A stretch of 64,000 bases of DNA from Cavenderia fasciculata. Lineage: Eukaryota > Evosea > Eumycetozoa > Acytosteliales > Cavenderiaceae. A program made the position numbers and the translations under genes. Shown piece by piece: positions 12,058 through 25,400 of the stretch (position 1 is the first letter of the stretch; every line of letters begins with the position of its first letter). The stretch lies in contig NW_004457737.1 in assembly GCF_000203815.1 (NCBI RefSeq), positions 1,736,001 through 1,800,000 of the forward strand. Direction: 5' to 3'. The notes under the pieces are model-generated. The model ran no database searches. It was given only the letters and a program-made list of their open reading frames with translations, and was not told where the DNA came from.

Positions 12058-13195
12058 ATGATCAACATTAGAAGATTATTAAATAATAGAAATACTACTA
12101 AACTATGTAGTATTCAATCTACTTTTAAAAGTAGTAACTATAGTCGATCATTTACAACTATTTACAAATACCAATCTTCATCATCTCTATCATCATATGA
12201 AACATCTCTATCATCTTCACTAATCAATAATAATAATAATAATAAGAATAGATATTATTCAACTGAAATCAACAATAATAACGATAATAAGGATAATCAA
12301 AAACAACAACAACAAGAAGAACAAGAAGAATCTGAAGAAGTTCATGGTATTGATAATGTAAAAGAGATCATTTTAGAGAAAGCATTAAAGAACGTATCAT
12401 TGTATGGATGGAGTGATACATCAATATCGATGGCATGTACTGAACTTGGTTACTCTAATATTACACATGGTCTATTTGAAAATGGAGGATATGATTTGGC
12501 TTACTACTTTGTCACTCGATGCAACAATCAACTCAAGGAGAAATTGTCATCAGACATTTTGATGGGCCTTACACCAAGAGAACGTATCAAAATGGTGATC
12601 AAGATTCGTTTGTCAATGCTCATTCCATACATTCATCGTTGGTCTGAAGCCATGCAATTATTGGCTCATCCAAAGAACCTAATCAATAGTGCACCATCAA
12701 TGGCCAACCTTGTAGATGAGGTTTGGCATCTTGTTGATGATCGTTCATCTGATGTAAGTAGACTAATAATAATAATAATAATAATAATAATATTTATATT
12801 TATATTAAATTCATTCTTTTTCTTTCAATTTAGTTTGAATGGTATTCAAAGAGAGCATTATTGGCAGCATTGTATACATCATCGGAATTATTTATGATTA
12901 CAGATACATCACCAGAATATAAAAATACTTGGAGATTTGTTGATGATCGTGTTGATGATTTAATATCCATTATCAAATTTAAAAGAGATGTAAGTAGATA
13001 GATGAATAATTATTAAACAACAATATTATTTTGTAATCGGACCAACCAACCAACCAACCGACTGATTGACTGACCAACCAACTAACCAAACAACCCATTA
13101 TTAACTTAAATTTTCACTTTTAGGTTGGTGAATCACTCTCAATGACGACTGGTGTTGTTATGAATATGATCAACAATACATTCAACAAAAAATAA
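12058..13195 (+). CDS. coq9: Ubiquinone biosynthesis protein COQ9
   Basis: Three exons (12058-12753, 12834-12989, 13124-13195) give 307 residues. The first ~95 residues are a basic, Ser/Asn-rich leader with RYYSTE, consistent with a mitochondrial presequence followed by low-complexity Asn/Gln/Glu. The COQ9 domain starts at about residue 100 (ILEKALKNVSLYGWSDTSI) with the TetR-like helices characteristic of the family. It continues through LTPRERIKMVIKIRLSML and HPKN.INSAPSMANLVDEVW. The C-terminal exons hold the amphipathic tail (SLSMTTGVVMNMI). COQ9 is a lipid-binding partner of COQ7 in coenzyme Q synthesis at the inner mitochondrial membrane. Confidence 0.93.
13041..13092. repeat. CCAA-type microsatellite in coq9 intron 2
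   Basis: A run of ACCAACC units, partly degenerate (with ACTGATTGACTG interruptions), fills the middle of the last coq9 intron. It is probably neutral. Confidence 0.7.
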
Positions 13196-13537
13196 AAGTA
13201 CCCCATCCATCAACTTTGTTTGGCAGAATTGGAATATTGTAACATCACAGAGTAATTGATATTCATCATGGTGTGTGAACTACGTTGACGTTCAAGTTCA
13301 TACTCATTTCTTGATCAGATAGTTGTGGTAATCATTTCCATACCATATTTGGTTATTTAATATTTAATACAGTTTACCAACTGATCGATAAACCAACACC
13401 TACCATTATTCATTTCAATTCAATTCAATTCAATTCATTCATTATTTATATTTAATTATTTACTTTTTATTTTATTTAGTTTCTATATACATTTAAACAC
13501 ATTCAATGTGTTTCATATTTATATTCATATTTTTTTT
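13196..13537. other. Convergent 3' intergenic region
   Basis: 342 bp between the coq9 stop and the stop of the minus-strand winged-helix gene. It contains a short CAATT repeat (about 13417-13440) and AT-rich 3' UTR-like DNA. No gene is seen. Confidence 0.5.
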
Positions 13538-15246
13538 TTACCTATCCTGTATTAAAGCTGTAATGGACATTGACGACTTTGATTGTTGATGTTGTATAGA
13601 TGGTAATAATTTTGGAGGTTGGAAGGTAGGTGGAGATGAAGAAGATGAAGACGATGATGAACAGACAGATTCCAAACTTAGTTGGGAGGGTGGTGGAGAT
13701 GAAAAAACAGATATAGTGGATGTTTGACTATCTCCACTTATTGACGAGCTGCTAGGCATTGGTCCCATTGTAGGTGTGGCAAGATTTAATGGGGAACAAG
13801 ATTGTTGAGAGTATTGTTTTGGTGATCCCCCTCCTCCTCCATCACCTTCACAATTGTCCATTGAATTTAATTTGTCAAAAGTCTCTTCAATTTGGTGATA
13901 GGTAGCAACTAAATGATTCCATTCTTCTCCAGATGTTGTCTTTCCTGTTGTTGTTGTTGTTGTAGTTTTTTTTGAAGGAGATGATGATAATGGACTTGGT
14001 AATAATTCATTATTACTATGATTATTATTATTATTATTATGATTAACTAAAGATTTATGTTTTTCAATTAATCCATTAAAATGATGTAACAATGTTTTCA
14101 AATCCTCAACAGAATGTAATAATTTCTCTTTTTCACAATGCAATTCTAAAAAAACAAAAAAAGAAAGAGTTAATTATTTTTTTTTCCTTCTTCTTCTTCT
14201 TCTTTTTTTAATCTATCTCTTTCTTACGATGAGAAGGAATTTCTAGATCCCAAGATTCATTATTACTTGATTCTTTAATTTTTTTTCTTTTTTCACCTCG
14301 ACCTGGGATTGAAGATTTCCTGGATACCTTTTCTTTTTTCATTTCCCATGGATCATTATCTTGTTTTAATTTCCAATAACCATTCTGTCTGAAATGGTCC
14401 ATTCCACTTTCAAACAAGTCCTTGCTATGACTGAGCATATCTTGAATTTGTTTTTTCCAATTGTCAGACCCTTTGGAATTGGATTATTAGCTATCCTACT
14501 ATTTTTTTTACCTTGAAATTGAAATAGTACATACTTTTTCTATTGATACAAAGATTTTGCCAATGCGAGGTCATAAATCCATATACTTCTGTCTTGAGAT
14601 TAAAATAATCCTTTTTTGGCTCGTTTACCTTGAGACAATAAAAAACTACCCTCATCACACACGCCCAAGTAGGATTTCGTATGAGAATGGTGGGACTCCC
14701 ATCTTTACACATTCGACATGATTTTAGAGTACAAGGATGATTTTCTTTTTTGCCATTGTTGGTGGTGCTAGTGTTTGGATGCAAGGCTGGGGTCAATGGT
14801 GGACTAAGTGGATATGGAATAAGGGTAGGAGTATTTGGACAACTCTGAGACAGATTTCTATGGTTTTGACTGTGTGGATGAAGTGAGTTGACATGATTCA
14901 TTGATGGTGATGGTGGGGGGGCAACTGGATTTCTATGTGGCAATGGACTTGTTTCCCTTTTTGGTGACATTGATGGTGTTGAATCTGTACTATTTATTGA
15001 ATTGATTGGTGGTGATTGGAATGGATTTACCATTATATTTACAGGCTTATGATTTGGTGACGGAATTGGAAAAATATTATTATTATTATTATAGGTTTGT
15101 CCATTATTATTAGTAATATTAGTAGGATGGAATTGATTATTGTTGGGAAGAATTGGAATAATAGGTCTATTTGTTGGAGAATGAGGAGGGGGAGGATTTG
15201 ATTGTTTATTATTATAGGAATTAAATATCATTTTGGTTGATTGCAT
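13538..15246 (-). CDS. Forkhead-like winged-helix protein, Pro/Ser/Asn-rich
   Basis: Three exons in phase (14535-15246, 14228-14470, 13538-14145) give 520 residues. The first ~165 residues are Pro/Asn/Ser-rich. A CTLKSCRMC Cys cluster follows, and then about 90 residues that resemble a winged helix of the forkhead type. These run from NPTWACVMRVV through a helix (LKTEVYGFMTSHW) and NWKKQIQDMLSHSKDLFESG to GYWKLKQD. They mirror the forkhead order of an IY.F helix, W..SIRH.LS...F and G.YW.L. Basic residues follow (KSSIPGRGEKRKK), and the C-terminal exon is a short coiled segment plus Ser/Thr-rich disorder. A DNA-binding role is inferred from fold-like spacing, not from identity. The first intron uses GTATGT at 14534; without it the recognition helix would be broken. 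Confidence 0.6.
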
Positions 15247-17390
15247 TTTTTTTTTTTTAAAAAAAGGAAATAAATCCTTTAAATCTAAAAACAATAATAT
15301 TTTTTTGATTAGAATGTTTTAAATAATTCAAAAAGTAAAAGATAGGATTTAAATGTGTAGAGAAAGTGTAAGATGTGTGTATGATGAAGGGGTATATATA
15401 AATATATATATTTCAACCAAATGTGGTTAATTAAAAATAAAATATCAATCCGTTAAACGTTATTAATAATTTCGATTAATTGTTTGATCACAAGATCTTT
15501 AAAAAAATAATAAAAGATTAAACTATTTTTTTTTAATTTGAAGATGTGTTGGAGGTTAGTAGATAAAAAAAATTGGTAACTATATTTTGGTGATTTGAAC
15601 AACAACAACAAATGTTAATATGTACATCTACATTATCAAGGAGGTGGACAGATGAATGAAGATTTTTACAGCTGCTAGATATTTAATTATTAATTTTAAA
15701 TGCAAGCAAGCCATAAAGGGATAAGGGATTTAGTTGTGTTGTTGTTGATAAATCTAAAAAAAAATGATTAATATGATTGCTGGCTGACATGATCCATGTG
15801 TTTTTAATTAATTTTTATTGTTGGATGGAAATCTACATACAAAGGAGGTGGAGCAGGAGGAGGAGGAGGAGGAGGATAGATTAGATAAATAGTTTTTCCC
15901 ACGATACAATGTAGGAAGAGATTGTATTGTTGATGATTGCTCGATAAAGATGATGATGATGATGAAGATGATGATGAAAGATGATGATGATGATGAAGAT
16001 GATGATGAAAGATGATGATGATGATGAAGATGGTTGATCAAGCACAGCTGCTGCTAGTTGCAGCTGGTGAAACAGCCAACAGCAAAAATAAGCATACCTG
16101 GAAATTGATTTTTAATTAATTAGATAAGTTAGAGAAGCAGTACATCATCACCTTTCGGATGGGTAGCCAGAACAACAACAGCAACAAATGATATATTTAT
16201 TATTTTTTAAAAAGCACAAAAAAAGTGTCCACCATTTACTCAAAATACCCACTACCATCAGGAGGGATGGTATCCCATCTCGTTTGCACTCCTCATAATT
16301 TAATTGAGACATACTACTTAGAGAGAGACAGAGATTAAATTAAATTAAATTGTTGTTGCCTGCCATGCATGCATGGAGGGAAAATGAACATCAACGATTT
16401 ATTTTATTTATTATTATCACAAAAAACCACAAACACAGTGATAGATACAGCAACAACAGAAACAACAACAACAGCAACAGCAACAGCAACAATAACAACA
16501 CAACACAACACAACACAACATCACAACCAGTTTGGAATCAAACTACTTCTACTCCATCAACCATCACAAAAAATGTTATTTTATTAATGTTGAACAAAAA
16601 GTTGTTGTTGTTGTTGTTGCTGTTGCTGTTGCTGCGTTGTGTTGTGTTGTGTTGTTATTGGTGCCACAAAAAAAAATCACTATACCTGTTCATATTCTCT
16701 ATAGTGATCATACGATGGTTTATGATTATTTTAATGGGGGTGGTGAAAACTAAACACAACTACCATCTTTTGTGTTGGGATAATATTTTTACTGTAGAGG
16801 ATGGGTGTTGTGTCTAAATAAATAAACACACCACCTCTTTCTATATGTAATTCCATGGTGATGCCCATTGAATCTTTCACCAAATCATCATTCATTATTG
16901 TAGAATGACATGGGTGATGAGTGATTTCCCAAACGACGATAGTTGGTGTTGGCAATGACAATTTTTAAAAGCATAACAAGAGAAGAGATAGTTTTTGTAT
17001 TGTTTGTTGAACGCATAAAGAGACAGATATCAATAATCAATCAATCAGTAGGGTGTGGAAAAATTAGCCGTTAACTTAAATAAATAAAACGATGGTTACA
17101 ACAACAACAACAAGAAAACAAAATATACTTTATAAAGTCGGTATGTAATACTGACACTTAAATCAATGATGATGATCATTTTATCAAAAGAGAGCTCGCT
17201 TCAATCAACAGATCCACACTTTACTTGGTGTCATCCACACTTTACTCTTGTTGTTGTTTGTTAAACTAGTTGAATTTAACAACACAACAAGAAGTACAAA
17301 GTTGTTTTATTAATACATTGGTATTGGTTGGTGATTTTGGAAAAAAAAAACAACAATTGTTTTTTATACCTGGTAACGATTTAAAGATTA
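15247..17390. other. Long intergenic region with simple repeats
   Basis: 2.1 kb upstream of the winged-helix gene and downstream of the RabGAP gene. It holds GAT/GAA triplet repeats (15949-16031), a block of CAA/CAGCAA/CAACA repeats (16449-16520) and a block of TTG/CTGTTG/GTTGT repeats (16601-16657). Open frames here (15808-16041, 16350-16817, 16731-16961) are products of those repeats and have no protein character. I find no tRNA or other RNA gene. Confidence 0.45.
15949..16031. repeat. GATGAT/GAAGAT triplet repeat
   Basis: Imperfect GATGATGAT units with GAA and AAA interruptions, arranged as about three longer copies of an AGATGATGATGAA-type unit. It is intergenic, and the minus-strand open frame across it is only a poly-Ser/His artefact. 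Confidence 0.75.
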
Positions 17391-20300
17391 TCAATTACTA
17401 TTACTTTGATGATGAGTATTTCCAATTTGATATTGGTGAACAAGGTTTTCAATGCCAAAGAAATTCTTCATTTCATCGACAAAGGAAGTGATCTGTTCAA
17501 TACTTAATAATTGTTCATCTTCCAATGAAAGTATATGTGTAACAAATGTATCAATTTCAAATGATGGATGTGATTGATTTGGTATATGATTTGGTTTCAA
17601 TAAACTAAAAGGAAAGATAAAGTAAAAATAAATAAATATTATAAACATTCATTCATTCATTCATTCAATCATTTTTGTGTTACTATACCTTAATAGAGAA
17701 TCCAAAAATAATTTAAATTCTTGATAATTAATTTGTTCATCATGATCTATATCATACATATCAAAAACAAACTAAAAAAAAAAAAAAAATATTTAGTTAT
17801 TTTTTGTTTTTTTTTTTTCTTTTTTTTCTTTGTTTTTATATTTACATCTAATTCTTTCATTAATATTTCCTTTTGTAGTAATAGCAGTCATATAAACAAA
17901 TTCATCACCAATGATAAAATCATCCATATCATCATCTAATAATTTAAATAATCTATGATGTAATTCCACTTGATTTTTCCAGGCACCTGGTAAAACATCT
18001 TTACAAATTTCCATAAATTTGTTTCTACCAATTCCCAATTTACTTGTACTTAATGATACATAAGATTGGAATAAATCATAAATAATTTCTAAATCATTTC
18101 TTGTTACTAAAAATAGAAAAAAAAAGAAAAAAAGTTAATATTATATGTTTATATTTTTTTTCTATTTTTTTTCTATTATTTACAATTTTTATATCTTTCA
18201 CTCCAATCTCTAATTTTTGATTTTTTAGTTGTTATTTGTACATTTTTAATTGCCATGAATTTGTTTGAAGATCTAATTTGTTCGATTTTGTCTTGTTGGA
18301 TATCATCAAAAGTTTCCAAAACACAATTAAAAATGAGGTCAACGTTATAGTTTTTAGTTTTAAAAACCTTCATCACCTCTTCTTCACTTTTACAAGCCAA
18401 TAGTTGATTTTCCTTTGATTTACAACAAGACAGCGCAGCTTGAAGGAGGAAATTTGAACCTTCATAAAAGAAACAATCCAAAATACGTAAACTTGCTTCC
18501 ATCTGAACGTGTCCGATAAAGAGACACAAAAGCCATGGCAAAATGATCATTGACAATGAACAATTGAGTTTTTTGATGTGTTGATCGAGTTCTGGTAGGT
18601 AGATCTCTACCAAATGTTCAAATGTTTTACCGTCGGCTATACTTCCAACCATACCAGTTTGATGATAATAATCCTCTACATAGTCTTCACAAATAGCCGA
18701 TAGAACCCAAAATGCCTCCTCTTCATTCATGTACAATAGTAGAATGGCACCAATAATATTCATTGATTGACAATAACCAATCGATTGGTTACGAAGTGAA
18801 TAGGCAATTAAAATGTTTCGAAGTGAATCGATTCCTTGTTCGGTTTGGTAGTAAGGATGTTCTGGGAATGACCGCTTCAAATCCTTTTCAATATCATTTT
18901 TAAATGTCGATGGTGTTTCTGTTGCATGAAGATCCAACAATTGAGTATAATAGTTGGGATGTTGACAATAGGATTTGTAAATGGCACCAGAGGTTAATAA
19001 CCATAGTGTACGTCTATAGTCATCTGGAATAGTTCCACGAATCATCATCTTCAAATCATTTCTATTGATCATTGCAATTCCATCTCCATTTACTTCAAAA
19101 TATTGATTCCAAATATGAGTTTGTTCTCTTTGAATCTTTTCAAAATCACTTGAAAAATATTTCAAATCTTTAAACATTGATTCACAAAGTCCAACTCTTT
19201 GATATTCTGAATTAAAAATTGATAATGACGACCCAATAGTTGAACCAGTTGATGTTGATCCAGTTTCTAACCATAAATGTCTTAATAAATCATATGTATT
19301 TTCAACTTGATTTGTTAATAAATAAAACTAAAAATTAAAAAAATAAATAAGTATATTTGTTTCTTTTTTTTCTATCTTTTGTTTCTTTTTACCTTTTGAA
19401 TATTTTGAACAGTAATTTTAATAATTCTTTTGTTTGAATCATCAGTAGTTAAAAATGATATTTCTTGAATGGGAATGATAAAATTTAAATCTGTTGAACC
19501 AAAACAAACAAAGTTTGTTGAAATGTATAACTTTCCTGGTACCTCTTGTTTGGTACGTCCATGATAAAGTAATAGTGTTGATTGAAACTCCTCGATTAGG
19601 AATTCTTGTGAAGGAAGATTGAAAAGTGATTGGAAATCTTGATTTTTAATTTGTTCTTTAAGTATTTCTTTTACATTTACTATTGTTTGATGACTATGAC
19701 GATGTTGTTGATGACTATTATGTTGTTGTTGTTGTTGTTGTTGTGATTGTTGGTGATGACGATATAAATGAATACCAGTTGGAGTTTTACCAAAACTCAT
19801 TCCACCAAAACTTTGAGAAAGTAGTGTGTTGGTTGAAGGACTGTGGATAGCCGACGACGAAGATGATAGTGGAGTCTGTGATCCAAAACTTGGGTTGACA
19901 CTAGTTGGTGAATCCCAATAATTGGTGGTAGATGCACTTAGTGAAGGAGGAGCTGTTGCCAATGGTGAACTGGAATAGTAACAGCTGTTATTGCCACCCG
20001 TTGTAATGTGACTTCCACCACCACCACCACCGGTAAATGGAGTTGTATAACTACTTGAAGCCGCTGCTCCAAGAGAAGATGATAGAGAACCATATGGCTC
20101 ACCAGGTGGTGACAATGAAATATAAGGGGATGGTTGCCAACTTGACGATGCAATATTATGAATACCACCATCAATCGATTGAGCTGCACCAACTCCAATA
20201 GGTGCTTGAAAATATCCACCCGATGCCTTTAACGAATTGAATTGGGAGGATATTGGTATTGGTATAGTAGGCATTCCCATTTGTTTGTTGTTTGAACTAT

Positions 20301-21402
20301 TTGATACAACCGTAGTTGTAGCCGTTTGAATCATATGTTGTTTATCTGCATTGACAATCATTCTATTCATTGCCAGTTTACGAATCTGATCCAATATTTG
20401 AAAGGTTTCATCAATCTTGAAAAAAGTATGGAATATGTATTCCTTGGCCTCGGTTTGTATCTTGATCGTATCGGTAATCGACGACAAGAATCGAAATGAA
20501 TTGGAATGTGTACATTTCTTTAATTCCAATATTTCATTAAACATAATCTTGATCTTTGTCGGTATAATCCTACTATAAAAACATATATAATTCTCTGATA
20601 TATACATACAACCATGTCTTTGTATTTTATCCATTAATGAACATGAATATTCTTAAATTGATAATTAAAAAAAATATTAATATTTATCTTTCTTCTTTTC
20701 TTTTCTATCTTTTAGCTTACGAGTAACTAAAGATTCATTTGTATTAAAATTAAATCTTTTTTTAAAAGCTCTTTCTTTTTTCTTGAAATCTTTATCTTTT
20801 TGTTCTCTTTCACGTTCTTGTTCTTTGTTGTTTTCGTCGTGTATGCCAAGACATGTGAATTTGAGTGATAGGAATTCAAATATTTCGTTGCTATTGTTAT
20901 TCATCTTTTGAACCGATGGTATAATATTGTCTTTGATCCATTGCCACATTGATTGAATTTCAACAAGATCATTTGATATTCCAATACATTGATATGCCTT
21001 ATTTTTTAATGCTATTTTATATTCTTGTTGATTTAAATTTGAAGATGAAGAGGATGGTGGCTGTTGTAATCCTTGTGATTGTTTTAAACTTGAAGAAGAT
21101 GCGGGAGGAGGAGGAGTACTATTAACAGTAGTAACAATAGTATTTATATATTCATCAGAATAATAACTATTTAAATAATCCAAATTACTATTTCCATTCA
21201 TATTGTAGGTATTTCCACGATCTAGGTTTGGATTTGATAATATCTCTTGTGACGATCCAACACCCTGTGGGATCATTGAAACGAAATCCTGTATAATCAA
21301 CGAAGGTGTGATACATTTCTTTAACAATGCAAAGTATTCATCTTCTTCAAGTACTGCCCATGCCTTTTTAAAGGTAATTGATTTTGGTTTGATCCATCCC
21401 AT
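17391..21402 (-). CDS. RabGAP with two GRAM domains, TBC domain and EF-hands (TBC1D8/9 type)
   Basis: Six exons: 20721-21402, 19393-20651, 18184-19327, 17846-18106, 17689-17771 and 17391-17604, coding about 1210 residues. The N-terminus begins MGWIKPKSITFKKAWAV. GRAM 1 starts across the first junction (YSCSLMDKIQRHGCMYISEN). A Ser/Gly/Gln-rich linker leads to GRAM 2 (LFNLPSQEFLIEEFQSTLL). The TBC domain in exon 3 has the arginine-finger motif IEKDLKR and the glutamine-finger YCQ, so GAP catalysis should be intact. Two EF-hand loops follow (DDDMDDFIIGDE and DIDHDEQINYQE). This order is diagnostic for TBC1D8/TBC1D9 proteins, membrane-associated GAPs for Rabs. Oddity: exon 4 ends in phase 1, whereas exon 5 reads in phase 0, so one base is surplus at that junction. 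Confidence 0.85.
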
Positions 21403-22438
21403 AGTTTTAATCTTTCTTCATATCCAACCAAGGTAAAGAAGACTTTTCTTTAAATATAAATGAAAAAAAGGTTGATTAAATTGATTAAATTGATTAGTTG
21501 TTGTTTGAATATGGAGTTATATTAATGTTGTGTATGTAATTACTTGTCAATGATGGTATCTTTTAGAAAATGGAATGAGGATGATGGATGGAGGAGAAGG
21601 GTGGAGGGTATGAGTATGAGTATGATAAGATTAAATCAAATCGACTTTGTTGCTAATTAATTAAAAGAGACACCTGTTTACTAACTACTACTACTACTGC
21701 TTTCTAATTGGTTAACAAACTACAAAACTTATTGAAAGAATTATCAATCAATCAATGATGATTAATATGATTAATTGTGTGTATGAATGAATGAAATAAT
21801 GATGGTTTGGTTGATATAATAATAAAACAAGAGAGTGGAGTGGAGGTGGTTGTTGTGGTGTGTGATTGATTATTATTATTAATTATGAGGGGGGAGAGGA
21901 TAAAGTTGTGGGATGATCCGTTCTTTTAAATAACTCTATTAATACATCCAGTGCAATTGAATTGGTCAGTTGCAAATATAAAATAAATGATATGTATATA
22001 CAAATATTATATTATTATTATTATATGGTTGATCGTCTTTTTGTCTCTTTTTATTATTGTGATGATGATGATGATGATGAGTTTGTTTTCATTCTCTTTC
22101 TCTCTCTCTTTTGATGTTTCTGCTGTTAGTGGTAGCTCTCTTTGAAACAACGAGAGGAGGAGAAGTATTTAAAAATGAACTATGGTAAAAAATCACACTC
22201 TCTCTCTTCGATGGAAAAACAATTATCTGAACGGTGAGATCGAGATCTGAGTGTTTTGTGCCAAGTAAAAAACCATGGTTGTCATTACTTTTTTTAGGTT
22301 GCCACTGTTGTATGCAAGTTCTTGATCATCAGATCGATTCTTTCTCTAATAAAATAAATTGAATTATTTATTATTAAAAATCCTTATTATATTTGTTTGT
22401 TTGTTAGTTGTTTCCTATCTATTATCTTTTTTGTTTAA
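21403..22438. other. Intergenic region between tandem minus-strand genes
   Basis: About 1 kb upstream of the RabGAP start and downstream of the SMCHD1-like stop. It is AT-rich with short GAT and TGTG runs (for example GATGATGATGATGATGA near 22063-22079). It should contain the RabGAP promoter toward its left end. I see nothing gene-like. Confidence 0.45.
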
Positions 22439-25400
22439 TTAACGATGTTGACTATTTTGTTGAGAACTTGAATGATTTTGTTGTTGTGAACTTGAATGAT
22501 TTTGTTGAGAAAATTTAGGTTCCAATTTTTGAAGTAAAGCAATAGTATTTGATTGTTCTTGTTCCTTTTGTTGAATTTGACCTTTAAGTTCTATACCACG
22601 TTGAATTTCTTCTTGTAAAACACGATCAACCTCTTTTCTAAACAAATAAGAGTTGTGTTTTGATTTTTTGTATTCTTCCAATAGATTCTTTCTTCTGTAC
22701 AACTCAATGTATTCTGCTGTTTCTGTGACTGGAAGTTGACCCAAAAGATATTCATCGCGACCATGATCCTTTTTGCCAACAGTTACAAAACCAGAACCTT
22801 CAATGATTTCTTCGTCTTGCAGTGTAATGATGGTTGGACAAGGTTTGTTTCTCTTGGAGAGGTAGTGTCTATACTCTAGAGCATCCTTGACAGTGTTAAA
22901 CACCAAAGTATCTCTAAACAATGTCCATCCCAACGTAGCTCTATATTGTTCATGTTTCTCTCTAAATTGTACTCGATTCACCAAATGTCCAACATATCCA
23001 TTAGATGGTGCTCCTGGGAATGGATTTAATTGTAATTTACCACCTTGTTGCGATTGTTGTTGTTGATGACCATTTTGTCCATTTTGTTGTTGATTATTAC
23101 TATAAAAAGCTTGAATTAAACTAATAGCAATAAAAGAAACACTACTACGACTATCTTTGTAACGGTTCATATAGGTTTGAAGTTTATCGTGAGTTGTGAA
23201 AATGACAGCTTCCATACGTTTGCCAAGGACACGAGCAATCAATTTAGATTCTGTTGGGTTGTCACAACATATAATCTCCATGACTAAACCAATGATACCA
23301 GTATCTTCGCCACCCGATCTTGCCAAATCTGACATTTCTCTAGAGATTTGATTGTTGGGTGTTGGGGCGCGTCGACGGTCCGTACGATTCTTTAATTCTT
23401 CCAAACGAACCGAATCTTCATTGATAAATCTCTTTACTTCCTCTGGATTGTTGGATTGTTTGCTAAAATCGGGAATGTATTTTTCGAGTTTGGCAAGTAA
23501 ATCTTCAGATTGATCACGCATTTGTTCTTTTTTGGTTCGAGATATTTGCATGTTGAGGGCAGTTTCCTCTTGCATTTTACGGAGATCGGCAATCTCTTTG
23601 CCCAGAGCGACACGACGCATTTCAAGTTGTGACTTTTTGTCAATGTCTTCTTTGAGGTTGCGGAAAAAGAATTCCTGTGATCGAATGGGTGGAATCTTGC
23701 CTCCAGACGCTTCAAAGACGAGTTGGTACGCTTCAGAGAGACCAATGTTTTCTTTGAGGGCGATTTTGGGAAAAGTGGCGTATCCAGTGGCCAAATCAAA
23801 CGATGATAGGTATTCTTGAGCCAAGACGGGCATGTTTTGGCTCTGACTGTCGGAACGAGAGGCAACGAGTTTGATTCTGACGGCACCCTTCATACTGGCC
23901 GATATTTTGTTGTCATAACGATCAGTGGCGTATATTTTGAGGTCGGTTGCGAGGACAGACGATGTTTCTCCGCTAATCTGTCCTTCGATGGCCATCTTGG
24001 CAGGTGGGTCGGGCATGATGAGAAGAGTGGCACCCAATTCAATCTTGAGACCACTGGCAGTTTGATACACGAATCGAAGAGGATGTTCACCAGCCTTTCT
24101 AAAGGACTTGGCACCGGCAAACACATAGACTGATCCATCTTCATCGGTCTTTTCACAATCGATTGTCTTGTGGTTCATCACCAAATGAACATTCTCCTTG
24201 GCGACAATCATTCTCATACGTTCGGCATTGAGAAGGGCTATACGGATCGGTGGCAGATCCATGTTGGGTTGAATGACCATTGGATCTTCATTGTAGAGGT
24301 AGATAGACATACCTCCCTTTACCGTGATTTTCACAGTGGCCGGTTTGATGGTAGGTAATTGTGTTCGTACTGTCATCTCGTACACTCCATCTACACTTGT
24401 TAGAGCTACATTCTTTGTTGATATCAGTCCTTGACCTCCCTTGATGATAGTTTTACGTTTCACTACAAAGGGAGTTTCACGAGAATCTGCCCATTCACAA
24501 ATGAGTTCGACACCATTGATGGTTGGTACTGTATTGCCTAGAGTGTCACAAATGGTGACTTGGAAGTCCTCAATGTTTTCTCCATGACAACAATTAACCG
24601 ATACCAAAGATAGACCATTGATTTTGACTGCCGATGCCGATCCTTCAATCATTGTGAATCGTAATGTATATTCTGATATATTTTTGTTACGATCAAGTAC
24701 TGTCAGCGCCAAATCACCATAACCAACCATCACCAATTTACAAGGATACATTTGTTTGTCGGGGTCAAATTCTCCGATATGGGTACTCTTGATTTCCATT
24801 TGAGAGTGTGGTTTGTTGGCAGCATCGGGTTGTGCAGCCAGTTCAAACACTGGTTCAATGACAAATTGTCCACGAGAGTCGGCTGGTGTAACCGTGTTGC
24901 CACGTTTGTCGTGTAGACGTAATTCCAAAAACACCTCTGAATCACATCTAATCTTGGTGGTGGTACCACGACCAAAGGTTGCGAAAAACGATGATGGAGT
25001 GCCACCAGTAGTCTGAACTGAAAAGTCACACTTTAATTCTGCCGTTTTCTTGGTCTTGCTAGATGGTACTGCGGTGGCTGCTGTAATGGGTAGGGCAGCA
25101 GTAACAGAATAGATAAACGATCGTGTCATCTTGTCTGTGATCAGCTTTGGTAGAGTAAACATATTGTTTAGATTCATTTCCATATCTTTAGATGATTTGG
25201 GGTCCCATGATGCTGTGATCTTTCCATCGAGACCACTCAATTCAAAAGGACCACGACCACCACCACCTGCACTATACACTTTGAGTCCAAACAATAGTGT
25301 TGATCCTGCCATGGTACGGAACGATCCATCGTCCATGGTGATTGCTAGATTGGTTTCACCTGCGCTAATTGGTTCGATACGCAAACATGCTGGTTTGGGT

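Noticed and set aside
7255-13195. Operon-like mitochondrial cluster (NCA2, COQ9)
   Set aside because: The genes are on different strands with a non-mitochondrial gene between them; co-location is ordinary gene density.
16449-16657. A large hairpin formed by the CAA and TTG blocks
   Set aside because: The module order is parallel, not inverted, so a full-length perfect hairpin cannot form.
15808-16961. Several open frames, including His/Ser- and Val/Leu-rich ones
   Set aside because: All derive from triplet and pentamer repeats; none has protein-like composition outside the repeats.
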